Shown here piece by piece: positions 21,229 through 29,985 of a stretch of 64,000 nt of DNA. Numbering within the stretch: position 1 is the first letter of the stretch; every line of letters begins with the position of its first letter. The notes below the pieces were generated by a model. That model was given only the letters and a program-made list of their open reading frames with translations, was not told the DNA's origin and did no database searches. Position numbers and translations under genes: made by a program. The DNA is taken from assembly GCA_015064185.1 (NCBI GenBank), contig SVSS01000003.1, forward strand, positions 1-64,000, in the 5' to 3' direction. The stretch is from Oscillospiraceae bacterium. GTDB lineage: Bacteria; Bacillota; Clostridia; Oscillospirales; CAG-272.

Positions 21229-22511
21229 CAAAGCGCCTCGGGCTTGATCACATCACAGCCCATGTAGGTGCGCAGTGCCTCGGGAACGGTAACGGAGCCG
21301 TCCTCGTTTTGATAGTTCTCAAGAATAGCCGCAACCGTACGGCCGACTGCCACGCCCGAGCCGTTCAGGGTATGCACCAAGCGGGGCTTATCCTTGGGAT
21401 TCTCGCGGAAGCGGATGTTTGCACGGCGTGCCTGGTAGTCCTCGAAGTCGGAGCAGGAGGAAATTTCCACGTAACGACCGTAGGAGGGCATAAAGACCTC
21501 GATATCATAGGTCATGGCGCTCGAAAATCCAAGGTCACCCGAGGAAAGGCGTACAACGCGGTAAGGAAGGCCAAGACCCTGCAAAACGCGCTCGGCATCG
21601 TTTGTTAGCTTTTCAAGCTCATCATACGAGGTTTCAGGGCTGGTAAATTTTACCAATTCAACCTTGTTGAACTGATGCTGACGGATAAGACCTCTCGTGT
21701 CACGTCCGGCAGAGCCCGCCTCGGCGCGGAAGCAAGCTGAATATGCGCAGAAGGAAAGGGGCAGCTTTGCACCGTCAAGGATATCGTCGCGATACATGTT
21801 GGTAACGGGCACCTCTGCGGTGGGGATGAGGAAGAAATCGTTGTTTGCTACGCGGAAAGCGTCCTCCTCAAACTTCGGCAGCTGACCCGTGCCGCGCATC
21901 GAGTCGCGGTTTACCATGTAGGGCGGGAAAATTTCGGTGTAGCCGTGGTCGGTGTGGGTGTCAAGGAAATAGTTGATTATGGCGCGCTCCAAGCGAGAGC
22001 CCATGCCACGGTAAAAGTGGAAGCGGGCGCCGGTAACCTTTGCGGCAGTATCGGGATCGAGAATGCCAAGCTCCTTGCCGAGATCCCAGTGCGCCTTGGG
22101 CTCAAAGCCAAAGGCTTTGGGCTCGCCCCAGCGGCGGATCTCTACGTTGTCAGAGTCATCCTTGCCAACGGGAACCTTTTCGTTCGGGGTGTTGGGAATG
22201 GAAAGCAAAATGGTGGAGATCTCGTTGTCAATGGCGGAGATCTTTTCTGTTTCTGCCTTTACTGTGTCGGAAAGCTTTTTCATTTCCGCAAAAATAGGCG
22301 CAACGTCCTTCCCTTCCTTCTTCAGGGCGGGAATTTGCTTGGAAATTCTGTTTTGCTCAGCCTTTTTCTGCTCGGTGTCGGCAATCAGTGCGCGGCGCTC
22401 CACGTCAAGCGTGAGCAAGCGATCGATGTCTGCGCTGTAATCCTTCTGGCGGCTTGCAAGGCGTTCCTTGACAAGCTCGGGATTTTCTTTGATAAATTTA
22501 ATGTCTAACAT
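21228..22511 (-). CDS. serS: Seryl-tRNA synthetase
   Basis: 427 residues, usual class II SerRS length. The N-terminal coiled-coil arm (about 30-105) contacts the long variable arm of tRNA-Ser. The catalytic core has motif 2 '[16 protein letters not shown]' followed by 'RQHQFNKVE' and motif 3 '[16 protein letters not shown]'. ATG at 22511 ([11 protein letters not shown]) follows AGAGGG; the frame is open 17 codons further back without a site. The gene lies 17 bases after parB. No T-box leader is present, as expected inside an operon. Confidence 0.97.
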   Translation of the reverse strand: MLDIKFIKENPELVKERLASRQKDYSADIDRLLTLDVERRALIADTEQKKAEQNRISKQIPALKKEGKDVAPIFAEMKKLSDTVKAETEKISAIDNEISTILLSIPNTPNEKVPVGKDDSDNVEIRRWGEPKAFGFEPKAHWDLGKELGILDPDTAAKVTGARFHFYRGMGSRLERAIINYFLDTHTDHGYTEIFPPYMVNRDSMRGTGQLPKFEEDAFRVANNDFFLIPTAEVPVTNMYRDDILDGAKLPLSFCAYSACFRAEAGSAGRDTRGLIRQHQFNKVELVKFTSPETSYDELEKLTNDAERVLQGLGLPYRVVRLSSGDLGFSSAMTYDIEVFMPSYGRYVEISSCSDFEDYQARRANIRFRENPKDKPRLVHTLNGSGVAVGRTVAAILENYQNEDGSVTVPEALRTYMGCDVIKPEAL

Positions 22512-22528
22512 ATCATGGCCCTCTTTTC

Positions 22529-23428
22529 TTATTCTTCCTCGGCAAAAAGCCCGTCGCCGCAAAGCGCTGTTAACAGCGCTTCCATATCGGCGTCATCCTC
22601 GTAAAAGATCTCAATAGAGCGTTTTTTGTCGTTTTGTGTAATTTTTACTTTTCTGCCAAGAGCTTCGCGCGTGCGTCGCTCAAGATCCTTCATCCATACG
22701 CGATTTTGCGTGTGCCCTGTAATATCGGGCATCTCCTCGCGTGGCTCGGCGTTTTCACGCTTTACAAGTGCCTCAACCTCGCGTACCGAAAGCTTTTTCG
22801 CCGCGATGCGCGCTGCCATCAGAGGAATCAATTCCTGATTTTTCAGCGCAAGCAGCGCACGTGCGTGTCCTGCGGTCAAAAATCCATCCTTTTCCTGCAG
22901 AAGTGTAAGCACTTCATCGGGCAGATCGAGTAAACGAAGGGTGTTTGCTACGGCAGAACGGGATTTTCCCGCGATTTTGGAAACCTCCTCCTGCGTCATG
23001 TCGAAGCGCTCCATCAAGGCATTGTAGCCAAGCGCCTCCTCAACAACGTTAAGGTCCTCACGCTGTACGTTCTCAATGAGTGCGATCTGTGCGGTTTTCA
23101 GGTCGTCACCGTCAAGCACAACGGCAGGAATTTCGGTAAGCCCTGCCATTTTTGCGGCACGCCAACGGCGCTCGCCGGCAATGATCTCATATGCACCCTC
23201 AAAATTGGGGTTGGGGCGCACCAAAATAGGCTGAAGTACACCGTAAGCGGCAATGCTGTCGGCAAGCGCCTCAAGCGCTTCGCGGTCAAATTGCTTGCGG
23301 GGCTGATCGCTGCGCGGCTCAATTTCGGAAATGCGCAGCGTGGTGGCAGTTCCATCCTTCATACCCATGATGTTGTCATCAAGTATGGAGTAAAAGTCTT
23401 TTCCAAGAGCACTTTGTCTTTTGGCCAT
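22529..23428 (-). CDS. parB: Chromosome partition protein ParB (Spo0J)
   Basis: 299 residues. The ParB/Sulfiredoxin CTPase fold carries '[16 protein letters not shown]', box [14 protein letters not shown] and '[12 protein letters not shown]'. The helix-turn-helix domain has '[24 protein letters not shown]'. A C-terminal dimerisation region ends in an acidic tail. It loads on parS and spreads as a CTP-dependent clamp. AAGGAGAG precedes the ATG. It is the second gene of the parA operon, with four parS sites upstream of parA. Confidence 0.96.
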   Translation of the reverse strand: MAKRQSALGKDFYSILDDNIMGMKDGTATTLRISEIEPRSDQPRKQFDREALEALADSIAAYGVLQPILVRPNPNFEGAYEIIAGERRWRAAKMAGLTEIPAVVLDGDDLKTAQIALIENVQREDLNVVEEALGYNALMERFDMTQEEVSKIAGKSRSAVANTLRLLDLPDEVLTLLQEKDGFLTAGHARALLALKNQELIPLMAARIAAKKLSVREVEALVKRENAEPREEMPDITGHTQNRVWMKDLERRTREALGRKVKITQNDKKRSIEIFYEDDADMEALLTALCGDGLFAEEE

Positions 23429-23480
23429 GTTGTTTCTCTCCTTATTTTATAGTGTTGACAAGGGCTGCTTTTGCGCACGG

Positions 23481-24242
23481 TTAGGGGCGCTCGTGCAGCT
23501 CCTTGGCGAATTGCAGGTAATCTGCGGTGCCTTTTGCGCGTTTATCGTAATAAACAACAGGCTTTCCAAAGCTGGGTGCCTCGCACAGACGCACGTTTCT
23601 GCCAATGGTTGTGGTAAAAACGCGGTCGCCGTAGTGCTTTTTCAGCTCTTCCTTTACCTGTATGGAAAGCGCAAGGCGGGGATTGTGCATGGTTAGCAGA
23701 ATTCCTGTGATAGAAAGGCGTGGATTATACCGCTTTTTGATGTGCCCCAGTGTGGTAGAGAGCTGTGTCAGCCCCTCCAGCGCATAATATTCGCATTGCA
23801 TGGGGATCACGACCCCGTCGCTTGCGGCAAGCGCGTTGATCGTTAGCATACCAAGCGAGGGCGGACAGTCAATAATAATATAATCGTAGCGATAACGGAT
23901 GTCGACAAGCGCATTTTTGAGGTGTGCCTCGTCGCCATCGCCGTCAAGCAGGTCAAATTCAGCGCCGGCAAGCGAAATGTTGGCGGGAATCAGGTCAAGC
24001 TTGCGAAATCCGGTGGGTAAAACGGCATCCTCTGCGCGGCAACCGCCAACCAGAAGGTCGCGCACGGTAAAGCGCAGACCTTTTTTGCGCACACCAACAC
24101 CGCTTGTGGCACTTCCCTGCGGATCAAGGTCGATCAAAAGGGTGTCAAACCCAAGGGAGCCGAGGCAGGCGGCAGTATTCACTGCGGATGTTGTTTTGCC
24201 AACACCGCCCTTTTGATTGGCAAATGCGATAATTCTGCCCAT
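23481..24242 (-). CDS. parA: Chromosome partition ATPase ParA (Soj)
   Basis: 253 residues. It has the deviant Walker A of ParA/MinD ATPases, KGGVGKTT (11-18), with the signature lysine, then 'LLIDLDPQGSATSGVG' and 'YIIIDCPPSLGMLT'. It is the nucleoid-bound ATPase that acts with ParB-parS in origin segregation and, in Bacillus, tunes DnaA activity. A GGAG site is present but about 14 bases from the ATG, longer than usual. A consensus-like promoter lies about 95 bases upstream. Confidence 0.96.
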   Translation of the reverse strand: MGRIIAFANQKGGVGKTTSAVNTAACLGSLGFDTLLIDLDPQGSATSGVGVRKKGLRFTVRDLLVGGCRAEDAVLPTGFRKLDLIPANISLAGAEFDLLDGDGDEAHLKNALVDIRYRYDYIIIDCPPSLGMLTINALAASDGVVIPMQCEYYALEGLTQLSTTLGHIKKRYNPRLSITGILLTMHNPRLALSIQVKEELKKHYGDRVFTTTIGRNVRLCEAPSFGKPVVYYDKRAKGTADYLQFAKELHERP

Positions 24243-24335
24243 AACTGCTTTTGGTGCTCCTTTCTTGGGTTGCGTGGCGTCCGGGATACAGGCAGAAGTG
24301 TGATTGCCTGCTACGAATGCGGATCGGTGTGTATT

Positions 24336-24364
24336 ATTATATCATTTAAACCGCGTTTTTGCAA
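24336..24364 (-). promoter_or_regulatory. Promoter of the parA-parB-serS operon
   Basis: Minus-strand TTGCAA, 17 bp, TATAAT, 94 bases before parA and about 170 bases from the nearest parS site. Confidence 0.7.
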
Positions 24365-24536
24365 CAGTATTTTGCCGATTTTTTGATTTTTTTACGCGCG
24401 CGAGAAAAATAAGGAGAAAAACACACGCGCCGTAAAAACAAAGGGTAAAAGGATCTCAACAGGCAAATAGATATAAACAAAGGCCTGCTGCCGCAAGGAA
24501 AGCGGGCTTAAATGGCAAGAGGTCGTTGTTGTTTTG

Positions 24537-24552
24537 TGTTTCACGTGAAACA
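24537..24552. other. parS: parS site 1
   Basis: Perfect 16-bp TGTTTCACGTGAAACA, identical to the Bacillus subtilis parS consensus bound by Spo0J/ParB. Confidence 0.95.
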
Positions 24553-24601
24553 TCAATGTAAAAATATCTCGCGGCTGCATTAAGACTGCGCGGCGGCAAT
24601 G

Positions 24602-24617
24602 TGTTTCACGTGAAACA
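24602..24617. other. parS: parS site 2
   Basis: Perfect 16-bp TGTTTCACGTGAAACA, 65 bases from site 1 (start to start). Confidence 0.95.
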
Positions 24618-24636
24618 AAATTGTCGCAAACAAAAA

Positions 24637-24652
24637 TGTTTCACGTGAAACA
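24637..24652. other. parS: parS site 3
   Basis: Perfect 16-bp TGTTTCACGTGAAACA, 35 bases from site 2 (start to start). Confidence 0.95.
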
Positions 24653-24674
24653 GTGCTTAATTCCGAGTCAAAGT

Positions 24675-24690
24675 TGTTTCACGTGAAACA
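24675..24690. other. parS: parS site 4
   Basis: Perfect 16-bp TGTTTCACGTGAAACA, two bases beyond the stop codon of the Noc-like gene. Confidence 0.95.
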
Positions 24691-24692
24691 AC

Positions 24693-25685
24693 CTATCCCT
24701 TTTTTGGGATCCGAATGAGAATATGCGCAAACTCTTCGTCCTCTTCCTTGCGGTAGTCTGCGCTCACCCCCGTCTTTTTAAATATACCCAGCGTGCGCTC
24801 AATGGAATTGTATAGCGGTTTGAGGTCGCGCAGGGCAAACTTTCGCGGTGTGACCCCAACTCCCTGCACGTTAAGCGCTTGCTTTTGTGGCAAAACGGGC
24901 TCGTTTTCGGCGCTTTTTTGCTGTTTTGGGGCAAAAAGCACATCCATTTCCTGTTTAAGCGTGGGTATTTGGTCAGCTTGAGGGTGCTCCTTGCTTTCAT
25001 TTAGGAATACTTTGCCACCCAAGCGTTGATCTACCAGCGCTTCTGTGCTTGCTACATTTCGGTTCTCCTTTTGTGCTGTGGTGATCACTTCAAGGCGCAT
25101 TGCCGGGTCTGTGATCCGCAAAAAAGCGCGCGCGTGGCGCTCGGAAAGCCCACCTGCCACAATGATGCGGCGCTCCTCGGGTGTTAATTTTAGCAGCCGT
25201 AGCTTGTTTGCGATGGCAGATTGCGAGAGCCCCATCTTTCTTGCAATCTCCTCTTGGGTCATGTGGTACTCCTGCATAAGGCGAAAAAATGCCTCTGCAA
25301 GGGCAAAAAAGTGCAGATTTTCGCCTCTCAACTGTAAAATTGCCGCCATTTGCATGCATTTTGCGTCATTTGGCGCTAATACAAGGCAGGGGAGCTTGTC
25401 TATGCCTGCAAGGGCGGCGGCGCGAAAGCGGCGCTCGCCGTCTATCAACTCATAGATGGGAAATCCGTCCTTTTGCGTGGATAATTTCACGCAAAGTGGC
25501 TCCAATATGCCGTATTTTCTGATAGATGTGGCGAGTCTAATGATGGCATTTTGCTCATTTTTGGGGTTTTGCGGTGCGCTTTGCACCAAAATTTGCTCTG
25601 CGGCAAGAAAAATAGGTGTTTCCACCGCGCTTCCTCTGCCAAAATGCATTGCCGAAGCGGTCGCGCCGCTATATAAACTCTTCAT
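24693..25685 (-). CDS. Second ParB-family protein, Noc-like by position
   Basis: 330 residues with the ParB fold: CTP-binding box GERRFRAAALAG, 'ILQLRGENLHFFALAEAF', and a helix-turn-helix 'MTQEEIARKMGLSQSAIANKLRLL'. A long variable region follows, then a C-terminal domain. Position between rsmG and parA is that of Bacillus noc (gidB-noc-soj-spo0J), the nucleoid occlusion protein. No Noc-type site (ATTTCCCGGGAAAT) was noticed in the window, while four parS sites abut this gene, so a parS-binding role is also possible. ATG at 25685 follows TGGAGGT. Confidence 0.85.
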   Translation of the reverse strand: MKSLYSGATASAMHFGRGSAVETPIFLAAEQILVQSAPQNPKNEQNAIIRLATSIRKYGILEPLCVKLSTQKDGFPIYELIDGERRFRAAALAGIDKLPCLVLAPNDAKCMQMAAILQLRGENLHFFALAEAFFRLMQEYHMTQEEIARKMGLSQSAIANKLRLLKLTPEERRIIVAGGLSERHARAFLRITDPAMRLEVITTAQKENRNVASTEALVDQRLGGKVFLNESKEHPQADQIPTLKQEMDVLFAPKQQKSAENEPVLPQKQALNVQGVGVTPRKFALRDLKPLYNSIERTLGIFKKTGVSADYRKEEDEEFAHILIRIPKKG

Positions 25686-26048
25686 TTTTAACCTCCATGT
25701 TGAAATTTTGGTGTTCAACTGTATCATAGCACAGGTGTATACGGGAAAAATGTCACAATTAAATGGTAAAATATGGAAATTAAAAACAAAAAATCACGGT
25801 GAAGCGTGAAAAAAGCAGAAAGGTGGGGGTTATACAAGAGAAAATGAGGGTCGTTGGCAAAAAATATGTGCGATCGGGCGATTCCTTGACCTGTAAAACG
25901 ATGCTTTTTATAAAAAAACGCCTGCAAAGCCATTCTTTGCAGGCGTTTGGGATTATATGATAGGGTGTTTGCCCTATATGGGTTGCGCGTTTTGTCTTGT
26001 GCGGTGCTTTTGCGCAAGCGCTTAACGGGTCTGCTTTGCGGTGAGGCT
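25686..26048. other. Gene-free spacer between rsmG and the Noc-like gene
   Basis: 363 bases of AT-rich sequence. Apart from the terminator at 25916-25948 and a small hairpin TAGGG...CCCTA at about 25960-25976, nothing recognisable is seen. Confidence 0.6.
25916..25948 (-). terminator. Terminator after rsmG
   Basis: A perfect 14-bp stem (AAACGCCTGCAAAG / CTTTGCAGGCGTTT) with a 5-nt loop. On the minus strand it ends in TTTTTTTATA. Confidence 0.85.
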
Positions 26049-26780
26049 CTAAAGCGGCTTTTTAAGAATGCGCGCATAGGGGCGTGGCAGATCTGCAGGA
26101 GTGGGCTTAACTTTTTTGATTTCGATGAGCAGGCGCTCATCGCCCTCGCCCTCCCCTACAAGCGTAATGCTTTTGGTTTGGAGAACAGCGCCACCAAGGC
26201 GCGCGATGGCACGCCCGGCTGCAGCAAGCTCTTCTTCGCCTCGCTTGGCCTTCATGGCAACAAAGCTGCCCCCAAGGCGTACAAATGGCAAGCAAAGCTC
26301 GGCTAGCACGGGGAGCGCCGCCACAGCACGCGCCGTGACAACATCATACTGCGCGCGGTGGGCGGGATCGTGCGCCAGCTCCTCTGCGCGTGCCGCAATG
26401 GCGGTGAAATGGGGGATCTCGAGGCTATTTGCGGTGCTTTGCACGTAATTGATGCGTTTTTCGGTGCTATCGAGTGCCGTAATGGCAAGATCGGGCCGAA
26501 AAATGCCAAGCGGCAGGCAAGGGAAGCCTGCGCCGCACCCAACGTCAAGTATTTTGGCGTTTTTGGGCAAAAATGGCTCCACGGTAAGGCTATCAAGGAA
26601 ATGACGAACGATAATCGCCTTTTCCTCCTTAATAGCGGTCAGATTCATGGTTTTTCCCACCTCAAGCATGTGTTGCATGAGAAAATAGAACTTCCTTGAC
26701 TGCGCTTCATCAGCAAGTGGCGAAAAACCATTATGTGCCATAACGGTATTTAAAAAGTCGTTAAATTCATTAAAATTCAT
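26049..26780 (-). CDS. rsmG: 16S rRNA (guanine-527-N7)-methyltransferase
   Basis: 243 residues of the GidB/RsmG family. The SAM-binding motif is 'ILDVGCGAGFPCLPLGIF', preceded by 'NLTAIKEEKAIIVRHFLDSL' and followed by 'VTARAVAALPVLAELCLPF'. It methylates G527 of 16S rRNA at N7; loss gives low-level streptomycin resistance in other bacteria. ATG at 26780 follows AAGGAGT; eight upstream codons lie within that site. It follows mnmG after a 306-base spacer, so it may have its own promoter. Confidence 0.95.
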   Translation of the reverse strand: MNFNEFNDFLNTVMAHNGFSPLADEAQSRKFYFLMQHMLEVGKTMNLTAIKEEKAIIVRHFLDSLTVEPFLPKNAKILDVGCGAGFPCLPLGIFRPDLAITALDSTEKRINYVQSTANSLEIPHFTAIAARAEELAHDPAHRAQYDVVTARAVAALPVLAELCLPFVRLGGSFVAMKAKRGEEELAAAGRAIARLGGAVLQTKSITLVGEGEGDERLLIEIKKVKPTPADLPRPYARILKKPL

Positions 26781-26974
26781 TTGAGTGAAATACTCCTTGA
26801 ACAATCAGTATGTTGTGGTAGCCTTGTAAAAGAAAATTGCTTGACATTGCTCGCTTATAGGGGTTACAGTCCTTGTTTTTCGTGGCTTGCGCGGTTTTTT
26901 TGTTGATCTGCCGCGGCTTGCCCTGATTTTGACGGCTCTTTTGGACAGCTTGTGGGCAAAACCATGCCGATCAT

Positions 26975-27059
26975 GTGCCTTCGCAAAGGCAATTTGGGGC
27001 TGTTGCGAGTAACATTACGCGATTGCGTGCCTTTGCAAGCGCAATTTTGCACTGTTTCG
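26975..27059. repeat. Imperfect 33-bp direct repeat in the rsmG-mnmG spacer
   Basis: Units at 26975-27007 and 27027-27059 begin GTGCCTTCGCAAAGGC and GTGCCTTTGCAAGCGC and stay alignable to CTGTTGCG/CTGTTTCG. Each starts with a small dyad. No gene or known site explains them. Confidence 0.5.
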
Positions 27060-27086
27060 GGCGTTTTGTGGCAAAATCCCGGAAAA

Positions 27087-28952
27087 TCAATGCACACCAA
27101 GGTAAATAAGCAGCACCGAGATGTCCGCAGGACTTACACCACTGATGCGCGAGGCTTGCCCAACGGTTGCAGGTCGTATGGCGGAAAGCTTTTGTGCCGC
27201 TTCTATTCTAAGACCGGTTATTTTTTGATAGTCAAGGGTGTCGGGAAGCATTCTTGACTCTAACTTTTCATGTCGAGAAACTTCTACCATTTGGCGGTTA
27301 ATGTAGCCTTCATACTTGATTTGAACTTCCACAGAAAGCGCGGCTTTCTTTGTCAGGATAGGGCGTGAGGGGTCAAGAGGCTTGAGAGAATCATAGGTGA
27401 TGCCGGGGCGGCGCAAAAGATCGGCAAGAGAGATGCCTGTGGAAACGGGGGATTGCCCCAATCCCGCGAGAAACGGGTTGACCAATGCGGGCGAGAGGTG
27501 TGTGGTGTTCAGGCGCGTGATCTCCGCTGAGATGGCGGCTTGCTTTTCTTCGAAGGCGGCAAAGCGTGCATCGTCGATCAGTCCAACCCTGTGTGCAATG
27601 GGCGTCAAGCGCGCGTCGGCGTTGTCCTGGCGCAGCAGTAAGCGGTATTCCGAGCGTGAGGTCATCATGCGGTAGGGTTCGTTTGTGCCCTTGATGATAA
27701 GATCGTCAACCAAGGTACCAAGATAAGAGCTTGCGCGCGGTAAAATCACAGGGGGCTGACCCTTTACCTTAAGGGCGGCATTCATGCCGGCAAGCAGGCC
27801 CTGTGCCGCCGCCTCCTCGTAGCCCGAGGTGCCGTTAAACTGCCCCGCGCCGAAAAGACCGCCGATCTTTCTGAATTCAAGGGTTGCGGTAAGCTCCGTG
27901 GGGTCACAGCAATCATATTCTATCGCATAAGCATAGCGCATCATCTCGGCGTGCTCAAAGCCGGGGAGCGTGTGCAGCATTTCTGCCTGCACGTCGGTAG
28001 GCAGAGAGGTTGAAAAGCCTTGCAAGTAAAGCTCATCCGTGTCAGCGCCAATGGGCTCAAGGAAGAGCTGGTGGCGCTCCTTGTCGGCAAAGCGCACGAC
28101 CTTATCCTCGATTGAGGGGCAATAACGGGGACCTGTGCCGTGAATATGGCCGCCATACATGGCGGAACGGGATAGATTTTCGCGAATGACGCGATGCGTT
28201 TCTTTGTTGGTATATACAATGTGACAGGGGAGCTGCGCAACACCTGCCATATAGTCCTCGGGTGTGTCGGCGGCATAGGGCAGAGGGTCAGCCTCGCCCG
28301 GCTGCACCTCTAAGCGGTCAAGCGCCACAGATCGGCGGTTGATGCGCGCAGGTGTGCCTGTTTTAAAGCGGCGCAGGGTCACGCCAAGGTCACCAAGGGC
28401 TGCGGAAAGTCCGCGCGAGGGTAAAAAGCCGTCGGGGCCGCTTTCATAATTCACGTCGCCCACGAAAATGCGGCTTTCAAGGTACGTGCCTGCGGCAACA
28501 ATGGCACATTCACATGCCCAAAGCTCGCCAAGATGGGTCATTACCCCGCAAACGTGATTGTTTTCATCGGTTTTGACCGAAACGATCTCGGCTTGCACAA
28601 GGCGCAGGTTTTCGGTGCGCTCAAGCACCGATTTCATGTACGCCTGGTAGTGCTTGCGGTCTGCCTGCACGCGCTTGGAGTGCACGGCGGCACCCTTACC
28701 AAGATTCAGGGTGCGCGATTGGAGCGTTACGGCATCTGCCGCGCGACCCATTTCGCCGCCGAGCGCATCGATCTCATACACGAGATGCCCCTTTGCCGTG
28801 CCCCCGATCGAGGGGTTGCAGGGCATATTGGCGATCGCCTCAAGAGAAATGGTAAATAAAACGGTATCAACGCCCATGCGAGCGCTTGCCAGCGCCGCCT
28901 CGATGCCGGCATGCCCCGCACCGATCACGGCGACCTTGGTAGAAAGCTTCAT
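27087..28952 (-). CDS. mnmG: tRNA uridine-5-carboxymethylaminomethyl modification enzyme MnmG (GidA)
   Basis: 621 residues, full length. The N-terminal FAD site is 'VIGAGHAGIEAALASARMG'. Family signatures include 'GHLVYEIDALGGEMGR' and 'FKTGTPARI' with the conserved cysteine region 'GTGPRYCPSIEDK', and the C-terminal helical domain has 'VEVQIKYEGYI'. With MnmE it installs cmnm5 at U34 of certain tRNAs. mnmE is not next to it here. GGAGAT precedes the ATG. The leader contains the long inverted-repeat element at 28984-29261. Confidence 0.97.
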   Translation of the reverse strand: MKLSTKVAVIGAGHAGIEAALASARMGVDTVLFTISLEAIANMPCNPSIGGTAKGHLVYEIDALGGEMGRAADAVTLQSRTLNLGKGAAVHSKRVQADRKHYQAYMKSVLERTENLRLVQAEIVSVKTDENNHVCGVMTHLGELWACECAIVAAGTYLESRIFVGDVNYESGPDGFLPSRGLSAALGDLGVTLRRFKTGTPARINRRSVALDRLEVQPGEADPLPYAADTPEDYMAGVAQLPCHIVYTNKETHRVIRENLSRSAMYGGHIHGTGPRYCPSIEDKVVRFADKERHQLFLEPIGADTDELYLQGFSTSLPTDVQAEMLHTLPGFEHAEMMRYAYAIEYDCCDPTELTATLEFRKIGGLFGAGQFNGTSGYEEAAAQGLLAGMNAALKVKGQPPVILPRASSYLGTLVDDLIIKGTNEPYRMMTSRSEYRLLLRQDNADARLTPIAHRVGLIDDARFAAFEEKQAAISAEITRLNTTHLSPALVNPFLAGLGQSPVSTGISLADLLRRPGITYDSLKPLDPSRPILTKKAALSVEVQIKYEGYINRQMVEVSRHEKLESRMLPDTLDYQKITGLRIEAAQKLSAIRPATVGQASRISGVSPADISVLLIYLGVH

Positions 28953-28983
28953 AAGATCTCCTTTAAAGAGTTTGGATGAGAGT

Positions 28984-29261
28984 TAGGCAAGAGGGAATAA
29001 TCCGAACTCGGTTTTGAGAAGCAAATATCTGCATCTGCATCAGGAAATTTCCTTGTAATATCCCCATATTACTGCGAAAATTCCCCTCGCATCTACAAAT
29101 ATTTGCTTTCTCAAAACTCCAAGGGACCCTCAAGCGTTGTTTTTTTGATGATTTTGGTGCTTGGCGATCGCCGCCAAGTACGAACTTGGTAAGAGCGATA
29201 AGTACCGAAAGCGCGAAAAAGCAAGGCTTGAGGGCGGGTTCGGATTATTCCCTCTTGCCTA
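28984..29261. other. Large inverted-repeat element upstream of mnmG: structured RNA or MITE
   Basis: A 24-bp perfect inverted repeat closes the element (28984-29007 with 29238-29261; left end TAGGCAAGAGGGAATAATCC). Inside are further stems. One pairs 29011-29028 with 29099-29117 (one bulge) and encloses the hairpin GTAATAT-CCCC-ATATTAC (29055-29072). Another pairs 29127-29135 with 29226-29234 and encloses CTTGGCG/CGCCAAG (29161-29179) and the alternative CCAAGT/ACTTGG (29175-29190). The right end includes the stop codon of the neighbouring gene. It ends in TA on both sides, which would also suit a mariner-type MITE. Confidence 0.6.
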
Positions 29262-29819
29262 GCGTGTGGTGTTCGATAAAACGGTGCCGGACGGGTTGTA
29301 AAAACGGCACACGGATAGCATTTTTGCGGTTGCCTCGAAGTAAAATATCGCGCGGCGCTTTTCGCGGTTCTTGTCGTTGCCCAACTCAAAAAGCATAATA
29401 TAGATATCGGGAGCAGACATGCTTGAAACACCCACAAACTCTCGCTCGGGCGCATAGGCGGTTGCGCGATCTGCTTCCAGAGGGGCTTCAAGGGGCGCAA
29501 TACGCACGGCATCCTTTAGCTTCATTTCAAAGATCTTGCGGCGCGAGCGGTTGCCATAGATCTTGGTAAAGGTAAGCGTGCCTGAGGTAACGGAGTATTC
29601 ATAATCCACCGAAACATAGCGCCACGTGATAAAAATAATCAGCCAAAGCGAGAGGGGGACAAAGGCAAGCAGAGGTGCTATAATTTGAGCTTTCATACCA
29701 AAAAACAGGACCACCAAGGGATAAAGGCAATAAAACGCGATAAGCCCGATCCGCGCGGCAAGCCACTTTCCCTTGGGCTTTTGTGAAACAACAAATTCAT
29801 AGGTTAAAAACTCATTCAC
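29259..29819 (-). CDS. Unrecognised membrane protein, possibly PH-like
   Basis: 186 residues. Two membrane helices lie at about 20-70 (IALIAFYCLYPLVVLFFG-like and LLAFVPLSLWLIIFITW-like). A soluble C-terminal domain begins 'VSVDYEYSVTSGTLTFTKIYGNRSRRKIFEM', the strand pattern of small bacterial PH-like domains that follow two-helix anchors. The GTG at 29819 is preferred to the ATG seven codons earlier because AAGGAG lies between them. The stop codon TAG is formed by the end of the inverted-repeat element, so the native C-terminus may have been altered if that element inserted here. Confidence 0.65.
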   Translation of the reverse strand: MNEFLTYEFVVSQKPKGKWLAARIGLIAFYCLYPLVVLFFGMKAQIIAPLLAFVPLSLWLIIFITWRYVSVDYEYSVTSGTLTFTKIYGNRSRRKIFEMKLKDAVRIAPLEAPLEADRATAYAPEREFVGVSSMSAPDIYIMLFELGNDKNREKRRAIFYFEATAKMLSVCRFYNPSGTVLSNTTR

Positions 29820-29914
29820 AGAGCACTCACTCCTTTTCATGTATTATTACTTTTCAGTATATCATAAAAAAGTAGATATTTCAATCTTTTTGTAAAGTAT
29901 CCTCGCAAAAGCTC

Positions 29915-29943
29915 TTGCTATTTTTTTAGTAAAGCAGTATAAT
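29915..29943 (+). promoter_or_regulatory. Promoter of the ACT-UPF0210 operon
   Basis: TTGCTA (29915-29920), 17 bp, TATAAT (29938-29943). Confidence 0.65.
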
Positions 29944-29985
29944 GGTATTATTATATGGATCGGCAGTGCCGAGAAGGAGAGTAAA

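Noticed and set aside
26841-26869. TTGACA with 17-bp spacing on the + strand
   Set aside because: The matching -10 (TTACAG) is poor and no plus-strand gene follows.
26864-27100. A 78-codon minus-strand open frame between mnmG and rsmG
   Set aside because: It overlaps the end of mnmG, has no ribosome binding site, and its codons follow the imperfect DNA repeat rather than a protein pattern.
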